A stretch of DNA of 64,000 nucleotides, from positions 496,001 through 560,000 of the forward strand of contig JADJNW010000001.1 of the NCBI GenBank assembly GCA_016714085.1, in the 5' to 3' direction. The DNA is from Saprospiraceae bacterium (GTDB lineage: Bacteria; Bacteroidota; Bacteroidia; Chitinophagales; Saprospiraceae). The number at the start of each line of letters is the position of its first letter. The stretch's first letter is position 1. The notes under the pieces are model-generated. The model did no database searches and was not told the DNA's origin. It saw nothing but the letters and a program-made list of their open reading frames with translations. Below are positions 8,178-16,893 of this stretch, in pieces. The position numbers and the translations under genes are program-made.

Positions 8178-10202
8178 TTATTTTTCATTTTTTAAGCTCG
8201 TTTTCAATAACTGTGCATTGATTGCAACGATGACTGTGCTCAAGCTCATAAACACCGCGCCTACGGCCGGACTTAGCATAAAATTTGGATACAAAATACC
8301 CGCGGCCAAAGGAATTGCGATAATATTATAAGCGGTCGCCCAAAGGAGATTTTGTACCATTTTTGAGTACGTCGCCCGGCCAAATAAGATGAGATTCACA
8401 ATATCTTTGGGGTTGCTATTCACCAAAATAATATCTGCTGTTTCTGCTGCTACGTCAGTGCCAGAGCCTACCGCAATACCAATATTCGCCTGGGCTAGAG
8501 CCGGAGCGTCATTCACGCCATCGCCCGTCATTGCTACGAATGCCCCTTGGGATTGTAATTCTCTTATAATATCTTGTTTTTCATGCGGTAATACCTCTGC
8601 GTAATAACCATCCAACCCTAGTTTGTCACTGACGGCTTTCGCAGTTTGTTCGTTATCACCCGTTGCCATGTAGATTTTAATGCCCTTTTCTTGCAGTACT
8701 TTTACAGCACCTACACTTTCCGGTCTGATTTTATCAGCTAAGGCAATAAAACCAAGCAGTTTATGCTCTTTGATTACAAAAACTACCGTCTCTGCCTTGT
8801 CCGATATTGCTTCTTGGGGAATTTCTATTTCATTTTCTCGCAGATAGCCAGGACTCACTACTAAAATTTCATTGCCTTCAATTTTTCCTTTGATGCCTTT
8901 TCCCGTAATGGATTCAAAGTCAATCACTTCCATTAAATTCAAATCTTTCTCCTTTGCTTTTTCTACAACGCCTTTTGCAATTGGGTGTTCTGAATGCTGT
9001 TCCAAAGTTGCGGCCCACTGCAAAAGCTGCTCTTCATTAATATCAGAAAGGCTTTGCACTCTGCTTACGCCAAAATTGCCTTCAGTCAAGGTGCCTGTTT
9101 TATCAAAAATCAAAGCGCTAATATTCCTGGCATTTTCAAAGGCAGTACGATTGCGAATGAGCAAGCCATTATTTGCTGAAACCACAGTGGAAATGGCTAC
9201 GACCAATGGAATGGCTAATCCCAGCGCGTGCGGACAGGAAATCACCATTACCGTGACCATCCGCGATAAAGCGAAGTTGAAATCTTTGCCCAAGATTAAC
9301 CAAACGGTCAATGTGATAAGCCCAACTCCTATCGCTACAAATGTGAGCCAGCGCGCTGCTTTATTGGCTAAATTTTGTGTTTTGGATTTTGATTGCTGTG
9401 CTTCCTGTACCAGATTAATTACTTTTTTCAAATAGCTATCCTCACCTGTTTTACCTACTTTAACTTTGATCGAATGATTGCCATTAATAGCGCCTCCAAT
9501 TACCTCCTCGCCTTTACCTTTCTTCACCGGTTTGCTCTCCCCTGTGAGCATACTCTCATTCAAATAACTTTCGCCTTCTTCGATTGTACCATCTGCCGGG
9601 ACTTTTTCGTTGGCTTTCACTAAAATAATATCTCCTATCTTCAGTTTGCTTACAGGTACATCCATAATATGCTCACCGTGTAGCAAGTGCGCATCCGAAG
9701 GCATCATTTTTGCTAATAATTCAAGTGAACGCGAAGCCCCAGCTATCGAGCGCATTTCTATCCAGTGACCAAGCAACATAATCACTATCAATGTTGCCAA
9801 CTCCCAGTAAAACGACATACCCTGTACCAAAAAAACAGTCGCTGTGCTATAAGCCCAGGCTACTGTGATCGCTAAAGCAATCAAGGTCATCATGCCAGGA
9901 TTTTGTTCTTTTACTTCGCTCACAAATCCGGCAAGGAAAGGCCAGCCACCATAAAAGAAGATAATGGTGGAAATGGCAGCAGTGATATACTCCATCCCAG
10001 GAAAGGAGATCGAAAAACCCAGAAATTGCTGAATCATTGGTGAAAAGATAAGTACAGGTATCGATAGTGCCAGCGAAATCCAGAATCGACGGCGAAAATC
10101 ATCAATCATAGAGCCATGATCGTGTCCAGCATGTATATTATGATGTTCATATTTTTTATCATTGGTTTGATGGTGATAATGTTGATGGCTTTCCATGAGC
10201 AT
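8178..10202 (-). CDS. Copper/silver P1B-type ATPase (CopB-like, CPH motif)
   Basis: This heavy-metal-exporting P-type ATPase has a His-rich N-terminus (MESHQHYHHQ..EHHNIHAGHDHG) instead of CxxC metal-binding domains, and the transmembrane motif SCPHALG. CPH rather than CPC marks the P1B-3/CopB group, associated with Cu(II), Cu(I) and Ag(I) export. Other hallmarks are the TGES actuator loop, DKTGTLTEG with the phosphorylated Asp, HPIAKG for nucleotide binding and GDGVNDAPALAQANIG. The frame is open back to 10310, but that extension overlaps the metal-binding lipoprotein gene, so the start is ATG 10202 (MLMESHQ) or 10196 (MESHQ). It lies within the copper operon between the lipoprotein and the adaptor and acts in the inner membrane. 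Confidence 0.92.
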   Translation of the reverse strand: MLMESHQHYHHQTNDKKYEHHNIHAGHDHGSMIDDFRRRFWISLALSIPVLIFSPMIQQFLGFSISFPGMEYITAAISTIIFFYGGWPFLAGFVSEVKEQNPGMMTLIALAITVAWAYSTATVFLVQGMSFYWELATLIVIMLLGHWIEMRSIAGASRSLELLAKMMPSDAHLLHGEHIMDVPVSKLKIGDIILVKANEKVPADGTIEEGESYLNESMLTGESKPVKKGKGEEVIGGAINGNHSIKVKVGKTGEDSYLKKVINLVQEAQQSKSKTQNLANKAARWLTFVAIGVGLITLTVWLILGKDFNFALSRMVTVMVISCPHALGLAIPLVVAISTVVSANNGLLIRNRTAFENARNISALIFDKTGTLTEGNFGVSRVQSLSDINEEQLLQWAATLEQHSEHPIAKGVVEKAKEKDLNLMEVIDFESITGKGIKGKIEGNEILVVSPGYLRENEIEIPQEAISDKAETVVFVIKEHKLLGFIALADKIRPESVGAVKVLQEKGIKIYMATGDNEQTAKAVSDKLGLDGYYAEVLPHEKQDIIRELQSQGAFVAMTGDGVNDAPALAQANIGIAVGSGTDVAAETADIILVNSNPKDIVNLILFGRATYSKMVQNLLWATAYNIIAIPLAAGILYPNFMLSPAVGAVFMSLSTVIVAINAQLLKTSLKNEK

Positions 10203-10267
10203 TTTTTGATATTTAAAATAAGAAAATAGGTGCAGTATCTCCATGGAGAGTCCCACACCCGTTGCGT

Positions 10268-10519
10268 TTAGCTCTCCTTTACTTTCAAATCCATACCACA
10301 TACCGGGCATGTTCCGGCTTCATCATAAGTCTTTTCACCTTCGCATTCCATTGGGCAATAGTAAACTTCAGCAGCTTCAGTCGCCGCAGGTTGTTCAGTT
10401 GCTGCGTCGTGGTCGTGACCTTTATGCTCTTCGGTCTTTGCATTCCCGCCGCAAGCGGTCACAAAAGTTAAGGCTATTACAAATAAACTAAGCATTAATA
10501 CATTTTTAAAAAATTTCAT
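10268..10519 (-). CDS. Small lipoprotein with heavy-metal-binding domain
   Basis: An 83-residue lipoprotein. The signal peptide ends in a lipobox with Cys23 (LTFVTAC), followed by a His/Asp-rich linker (EEHKGHDHD) and a heavy-metal-binding domain with YYCPMECEG and GTCPVCGMDL. This is the same fold as at the N-terminus of the CusB-like adaptor. It is likely a periplasmic copper/silver-binding or shuttle protein that hands metal to the RND pump (inference). It sits between the TolC-like gene and the ATPase; the 3' end lies only 66 bases from the ATPase start, consistent with one transcript. Confidence 0.82.
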   Translation of the reverse strand: MKFFKNVLMLSLFVIALTFVTACGGNAKTEEHKGHDHDAATEQPAATEAAEVYYCPMECEGEKTYDEAGTCPVCGMDLKVKES

Positions 10520-10548
10520 AAGCGTTTGATTTTTAATTAGTTTTAAAA

Positions 10549-11819
10549 TTATGGAATCAAATTTTTAGCCATTAAAAACTCTAATTGCGCATAAGCAACT
10601 AAATAATCTTTATGCGCGGCTTCAGTCATTAAGCGATATTGTAATAACATTTGTTCGGTACGTAAAATTTCTGTAAAATCAGCGCCCGAATTGGCATAAG
10701 CTGTCACCAGCAAATCCAAAGCGATCTTTGTTGACTCGTTTTGCTTGGCAAATAAATCCAGCCGCTGACGCGCATTTTTCAAATCGTAGCGTGCCTGTGA
10801 CCATTGACTTTCCAGCATATTCGATACATTTTGTTTCATTTGCTCAGTGGATTCTTGCATAAGCAGCGCTTCCTGTTTCATCGCGTCATATTTTTTCGCC
10901 AAATCGGCAAACTCACGCCCAGCATGGGCATCAGCATATCAGATCCGTCACCTGTTGCATGGATATTATCAGGATCGGGCAAAGGCATAATCATATACTG
11001 CAAACCCAGCTCTACCATAGGCAGACGCTCCTTCGATGCTACTTTTTGCTGTAATTCAAAAGCACGACTTTCGGACGCCAGCATCGCTATCTTAGGATTT
11101 GCGGATAAGCTATCAGCGTTTACAAAAGCTTGAAAATCAGGTAATATCAAAGTGTCCGGCACAGCTATTACTTCATCCGAAGCTTGATTAAGCAGTTTAT
11201 TAAACATTATTTGTAAAGGTTGTCGCCGATCTTTTAATAATTGAAGATCGGTATTTAATTCATTTCGTTCGATCTGAACCCTTACCACATCTACCATTGT
11301 GCCTTTTCCTGCCTGGAATTGCGTCTGCGCCAATTGTTCATAAGCATCATAATACTTTAATTTTTCTGTAATAATTATAATATTTTTCTCCAATTCGTAT
11401 AGTTCATAATATACTTTCCTGATTTCAAAAAAGAGCGTATTTCGACTATCCTGCCAAGCCATAAATTTCACCTGCGCCATCGCAGATGCTACATCTCTCT
11501 TGGCTTCCAGCGTACCAAACCAGGGAAATAACTGCCGAAGCGTGAGTTGCGCTCGTTCCATGGGTACCATTTTATTGGTCAGCACACCCGCCGAAAACAT
11601 AGGGTCTGGCAATGCTCCTACCTGCGGTACTTTTTGTAAAGCCGCCTCAAATTCCAGATATTTTGATTTTAATTCCGGACTTTGTTGGGAGGCTGTTTGT
11701 AAATAATTTTGTAATGATTGAGCATTTATTCCTATTGAAGTAAATAGAAATAAATAGAAATGGATTGTGGTTATACATAGGTTTCTCCACTTTCTTTTTG
11801 AAATGGATTGTCGCTTCAT
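10549..11819 (-). CDS. TolC/CusC-like outer-membrane efflux channel (frameshifted)
   Basis: Outer-membrane factor of the Cus-type pump. The N-terminal frame has a signal peptide (ITTIHFYLFLFTSIGINAQ) followed by the first TolC repeat (PDPMFSAGV, QLFPWFGTLEAKRDVA, QFQAGKGTMVDVVRVQIERNE). It breaks at the T6 run 10891-10896 (A6 on the coding strand). One extra A restores WRKKYDAMKQEA and the second repeat (SQARYDLKNARQRLDL, YANSGADFTEILRTEQ, YAQLEFLMAKNLIP). The repaired protein is about 423 residues, normal for the family. The break is in a homopolymer and the rest of the operon is well conserved, so a sequence error is likelier than true loss. It follows the cusA-like gene in the operon. Confidence 0.85.
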
Positions 11820-11889
11820 TTCTTTTGATTTTTAGTCGTTTGAATAAAATTTCTCCCACACCATCCCTCAGTCTTACAAAACACTTTCT

Positions 11890-14800
11890 TTAAATCTTCA
11901 AAACCCTTTCCCTCCAAATCGCTTGAAAAACGGGCACTACGAACATCGTCATCATCTGTATAATCATGCCACCAAACGTAGGAATCGCCATTGGCACCAT
12001 AATATCCGCACCTTTCCCGGTGGAAGTAAGCACGGGCAGCAAAGCAATCACGGTCACCGCAGTGGTCATAATCGCAGGGCGAACGCGCTTTTTTCCTGCC
12101 ATTACCACCGCTTCGCGCACGGCAGGTACGGTTTTCGGATTTTGTTCTTCAAATACCTGATGAATATAAGTCCCCATCAAAACACCATCATCTGTAGCGA
12201 TGCCAAATAAAGCAATGAAACCGACCCAAACCGCCACGCTCAAGTTGATCGGATGTATCTGAAACAAATTGCGCATATTGACATCGGCGATAGAAAAATC
12301 TAAAAACCAGCTCTGACCATACAACCACAGCATAATAAATCCACCGGCAAAGGCTACAAATACACCCGAAAAGTGAATCATCGAAGCCGTAATCGTGCGA
12401 AATTGCATATATAATAACAAAAATACAATGAGCAAACTCAAGGGTATCACAATCATCAAGCGCTTAGTCGCACGTACCTGGTTTTCATAATTGCCGGTGA
12501 AGCGGTAAGTCACGCCAGCCGGGATTTCCAGTTCGCCGCTCTCTATTTTAGACTTTATAAATCGTTCGGCTTGTTCCACGACATCCACCTCCGCAAATCC
12601 TTGTTTTTTATCAAAAATAACATACCCCACCAGGAATGTATTCTCGCTGCGAATCATCTGCGGGCCGCGCCGATACTCGAGTTCAGCCAGTTCGCCTAAA
12701 GGTACAGACACGCCAGTTGGCGTCGGAATCAGCACTTTTTTCAAATCTTCCGGGTCTTCGCGCAACTCCCGTGCATAACGCACCCGTACAGCGTAGCGCT
12801 CGCGGCCTTCCACCGTAGTCGTCAAAGGCATTCCGCCAATAGCAGAAGAAATCGACGCTCTGCATATCTTGAATCGTCAAGCCGTAGCGCGCAATGGCCA
12901 CGCGGTTGATAGCAAATTCCAAATAAGGTTTGCCTACAATCCGATCTGCGAAAACAGAAGCGGGTTCGACCATCGGCACTTCTTGCAAAATTTGCTCTAA
13001 TTCCAGTCCAACTTGTTCAATCGTCTGTAAATCAAGCCCGTACACTTTAATACCCATCGGAGCGCGCATCCCTGTTTGTAGCATCACCAACCGCGTTTGA
13101 ATCGGCTGCAACTTAGGCGCAGAAGTCATTCCAGGCAATTGCATCACTTTTAGAATCTCCTGCCAAATATCATCTGGCGAATGAATCTCAGCCGCCATTG
13201 TCGAAAAAATTCACCATCAGAATCAGGGATTAAACTATCTGTCGAGATTGAACGGAACTCATTGAATGTCAAGTCATAAGTACTGCTATCTTTCAAGATA
13301 AATCTTCCGACTTTATCTACTTTGAAGCGCATTCGAGCGCCATTTTCATCCAATTTGTATTCCGGCACATAATTAATCACATTTTCAAACATAGAAATCG
13401 GCGCGGGATCCAACGCAGAATTGACGCGGCCCCATTTGCCAACTGTAATTTCTACTTCTGGAATATTCGTCACCAAAATATCCAATTTGCGAATCGTTTC
13501 CACGTTTTCTTCCACGCCCGAATGCGGCATGGTGGTGGGCATCAGCAAAAAAGCGCCTTCGTCCAAAGCGGGCATAAATTCTTTACCAATCCCAGGAAAT
13601 TGGTGTGTCAATGTTGACCAAATGCTCGTTTGCCGAATGTTCAAACCATCCGCAGCCCAGCCGAAAAGGCGTTCAGCGCCTTGCCAGATCGTCAATCCGA
13701 AAAGCAGTGTAAATGTTGGCAATAGCAAGAAAATCAATTTATTGCGCAAGCACCAATGTAGAATCGGTTCGTAGAAATAAATAAAAGCCAACATGGCGGC
13801 TAGCGTTACCGCGATCAAGGAAGCAACAAAAAAGTAATTCGTCCAAACGCTATTTTCAGCACCTAGGGGCAACCACTCATGATTTAAAACCCAGGTGGTA
13901 AGTAATAATGCGATTATAATATTTATAATATTTTGCCAATTCCATTTACTTTTTGGATAAAATTCTGATGCTACATTATTAATACCAAAGGCAAGAAGCG
14001 CCCAGGAAATATAACTTTTGTAAAAAATAATAAATATAATACCCGCTGCAATTAATGTAATATTCCAAATTCTACTTATACGTTTTTTCTCAAAACGAAT
14101 CGAAAATATTTGATGCGCTAGCGTCGGCAAAATCACAATACTCAAGAAAAACGCGGCAACCAACGCAAAGGTCTTAGTAAAAGCTAATGGTTTGAATAGT
14201 TTCCCTTCGGCGGCTTCCATTACAAAAACAGGCAAGAAACTCACGATGGTCGTTGCCAAGGCCACCATAATTGCAGAAGAAACTTCTTTTGTTGCAGTTT
14301 GAATAATTTGAACCAATTTATTGCCCTTAGCGTCTTTATTTTCGGGCATTTCTAAATGTCGTATAATATTTTCTACCAACACAATACCAACATCTGTCAT
14401 CACACCAATGGCAATCGCAATGCCGGAAAGCGCGACAATATTGGCGTCCACGCCGAAATAGCGCATCCCAATAAATGTAAGTAAAACAGCAAGCGGTAGT
14501 AAAGAAGATATAATAAATGCCGCTTTGAGATTTAATACGACGACAATTATTACAATAATGCTAATAATCGTTTCTTCTGTCAGTGCTGCTTCCAATGTGC
14601 CGAGCGTTTCTTTGATAAGCCCGGTTCGATCATAAAATGGTACAATGCTTACTTTAGAAACCGTACCATCGGCAAGGGTTTTAGAAGGCAAGCCAGGGCT
14701 AATCTCATCAATTTTTTCTTTAATATTATCAATCACTTGCATGGGATTCGAGCCATAACGCGCTACAACCACACCGCCCACTGCATCCGCGCCGCCTTTA

Positions 14801-15684
14801 TCCAAGCCGCCAAGCCGGGCTGCCGGGCCTATCGTTACTCTTGCTACATCTCGAATACGGATGGGCGTATTATTCCGAACCGCTACAACGGCTTCTTCTA
14901 AATCGCTGAGACTTTTGATATATCCCAGACCCCGAATCAAGTATTCCACGCGATTCATTTCAATCGTGCGCGCGCCTACGTCCAAATTGCTATTGCGTAC
15001 CGCATTCATAATGTCCATCACGCTCACGCTTGCTGCGCGCATGGCATCAGGATCAATGTCCACTTGATATTCTTTCACATAGCCACCCACGGAAGCCACT
15101 TCCGACACGCCTTCGGTACCTGCAAGCGCGTATTTCACATAAAAATCCTGGATGCTGCGCAATTCCTGTGGATCCCAGCCGCCTGTAGGCTTTCCTGTTT
15201 TCGGATCGCGGCCTTCGAGCGTGTACCAATACACCTGCCCAAGTGCTGTCGCATCAGGGCCGAGCGTAGGTTGTACGCCTTCCGGCAAAGTGCCAATTGG
15301 TAAGGAATTCAGCTTTTCTAAAATTCTGCTTCGAGTCCAATAAAATTCTGCCTCCTCATCAAAAATGATATAAATAAAGGACATTCCGAACATAGAAGTG
15401 CTGCGAATATCCTTCACTTTGGGAATGCCCAGCAACGCTGTAGTAAGCGGATAAGAGATTTGATCCTCTACATCTTGCGGGCTACGGCCCTCCCACATCG
15501 TAAATACAATCTGTTGATTTTCACCAATATCGGGAATTGCATCTACCGGCACGGGATCGCGCGGAAGCCATTCGCTACGCCAGTTGAATGGCGCAACAGC
15601 CACACCCCAGGCAATAAAACCTAATAATAACAGCCAGGCTACCAGTCGATTATGCAAAAAATACGAAATAATTTGATTCAACAT
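11890..15684 (-). CDS. CusA/CzcA-type heavy-metal RND transporter (two frameshifts)
   Basis: Proton-driven inner-membrane RND pump for Cu/Ag. The first frame contains the N-terminal porter domain (FTMWEGRSPQDVEDQISYPL, PDATALGQVYWYTLEGRDP) and transmembrane block 4-6 with GIAIAIGVMTDVGIVLVEN and its essential acidic residue. It continues through an enlarged linker with extra membrane segments to MPALDEGAFLLMPTTMPHSG. Frame breaks occur at the A6 run 13204-13209 and at about 12850-12856. The second restores QSVISSAIGGMPLTTTVEGRERY if one base is removed. The last frame holds the C-terminal RND half (LSLLIVFLLLYMQFRT, FGIATDDGVLMGTYIHQVF, GKKRVRPAIMTTAVTVIALLP). The total is about 1264 residues, longer than E. 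coli CusA (about 1047) but usual for Bacteroidota. It is the first large gene of the operon. Confidence 0.9.
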
Positions 15685-15799
15685 TGTCTCATTGATTTGC
15701 TAATGTGCGAATGAGATAATTTGCTGGTGCAGAGGGCAATAGCAAATATAAAGATAGACTTCCAGTAAACAATTGAAAGTCGAAACGAGACAAGGATTT

Positions 15800-16207
15800 C
15801 TAGCAAAGGAAGGATTGAACCAGCACCCGAATGTGCTTTCCGATCAAAGGAGGTTTGAGATTTTGAAATTTGAGCGGGGTTGTTTTTTCAAACAAAGCCA
15901 GTTTTGGATATTCAAAAACGGATAATTCGTAAACAGTTGTGATAAAGCTTTTTACAAGATTTTTTGCAAAAGCAAATTGATGTTCCTGCCCTTTTACAAG
16001 TTTAGATTGATTATCGCAACAATCATTTTTTTTCTGCATTCCCTGATGGAAAGGGCAAGCTGCTGCTGATTTGTGATAGCAAGGTTTAGCTTCCGAAAAA
16101 AAGGCAAAACTTTTGATCTCGCCCTGGCATAAGTGGAAATTCACTCCGAACGAAAGCGAAGTAAGCAGCACTAAGACAGAAAGCGATATGGAAGCTAATT
16201 TTCTCAT
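15800..16207 (-). CDS. HYC_CC_PP family small exported protein
   Basis: A 135-residue protein with an N-terminal signal peptide (MRKLASISLSVLVLLTSLSFG) and the short motifs HLCQGE, CC (NDCCDN) and C-terminal PP (KPPLIGKHIRVLVQSFLC) that give the Bacteroidota HYC_CC_PP family its name. The function is unknown; members sit next to copper-efflux genes, and this one heads the cus-type operon with the RND gene 115 bases downstream. The Cys and His residues suggest periplasmic metal binding (inference). A good -7 promoter element lies just upstream. Confidence 0.75.
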   Translation of the reverse strand: MRKLASISLSVLVLLTSLSFGVNFHLCQGEIKSFAFFSEAKPCYHKSAAACPFHQGMQKKNDCCDNQSKLVKGQEHQFAFAKNLVKSFITTVYELSVFEYPKLALFEKTTPLKFQNLKPPLIGKHIRVLVQSFLC

Positions 16208-16226
16208 TTTGAAATAAAAACAAATA

Positions 16227-16234
16227 CAAAATTA
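16227..16234 (-). promoter_or_regulatory. Putative -7 element of the copper operon
   Basis: On the minus strand TAATTTTG matches the Bacteroidota -7 consensus TAnnTTTG, about 20 bases upstream of the first gene of the copper operon. No clear -33 TTG is present at the expected spacing. Confidence 0.4.
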
Positions 16235-16298
16235 CAAATTGGAACGATATGGCATTAGTTAGTTCTTGTTACAAATAAGTTAATCTTTTGGTTGAATT

Positions 16299-16802
16299 TC
16301 AATTAAATTTTATTTCCACGCCAAGGCTCTGACTGGAAATTTTCAGATTTACCGCTCCAGTATGTGATTTATAAATCGACTGAATTTCCTGATTGTAATA
16401 ACGAACTGCTTTCTTTTGAAAACTGCTGGAAATCACCTGAAATGTAATACCCGCGCCGATTCCAGCCGCGCCCATTTTTAATAAACTATTGCCCAATTCC
16501 GGGTCTTCCCTATGAAATAATAACCCTGTCAAGCAAAATAAACCGCCAAACGTATAGCCCACAATGCTCACTTGATCGGTCAATACCGCCACTCGAATTT
16601 TATCGCGCGCCTCCGGGTAATCTGTCATGAACCAATCCATGACCGAAAGATTAAGTTTTTTGCCATCCAGTAAATACATGGCCCCCAGGAAACCAGGCAC
16701 TTGAATAATGGTATCCTTTGCAATTTGATTGTACGTACTTTGCCCATGTAATCGCCCGAGCAATAAAAGGCAAAAGGCGAAACAAAGCAATGGTTTCAGC
16801 AT
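16299..16802 (-). CDS. Hypothetical exported/membrane protein
   Basis: A 167-residue protein with a signal peptide (MLKPLLCFAFCLLLLGRLHGQ) and two further hydrophobic stretches near residues 79-97 (VSIVGYTFGGLFCLTGLLF) and 108-126 (KMGAAGIGAGITFQVI). The C-terminus ends in alternating residues (AVNLKISSQSLGVEIKFN) that could be a final beta strand. I do not recognise a family. It lies between the M14 peptidase and the copper operon on the same strand, with a word-repeat hairpin on its upstream side. Confidence 0.6.
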   Translation of the reverse strand: MLKPLLCFAFCLLLLGRLHGQSTYNQIAKDTIIQVPGFLGAMYLLDGKKLNLSVMDWFMTDYPEARDKIRVAVLTDQVSIVGYTFGGLFCLTGLLFHREDPELGNSLLKMGAAGIGAGITFQVISSSFQKKAVRYYNQEIQSIYKSHTGAVNLKISSQSLGVEIKFN

Positions 16803-16820
16803 AGTATGATTTTACAAAAT

Positions 16821-16881
16821 GAGTGACTGAGTGATTGGATGATTGATTTTATTCTATTCGATCATCCAATCATTCAATCAT
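16821..16881. repeat. Degenerate word-repeat hairpin spacer (GATTGGAT type)
   Basis: The left side is made of near-repeats of an 8-base word (GAGTGACT GAGTGATT GGATGATT); the right side carries the reverse complements (ATCATCC AATCATTC AATCATAC). TGATTGGATGAT (16833-16844) pairs perfectly with ATCATCCAATCA (16861-16872). Confidence 0.7.
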
Positions 16882-16893
16882 ACACCTATTCAC

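Noticed and set aside
8872..9435. 187-codon plus-strand frame opposite the copper ATPase
   Set aside because: It is antisense to conserved P-type ATPase motifs; no start signal or family.
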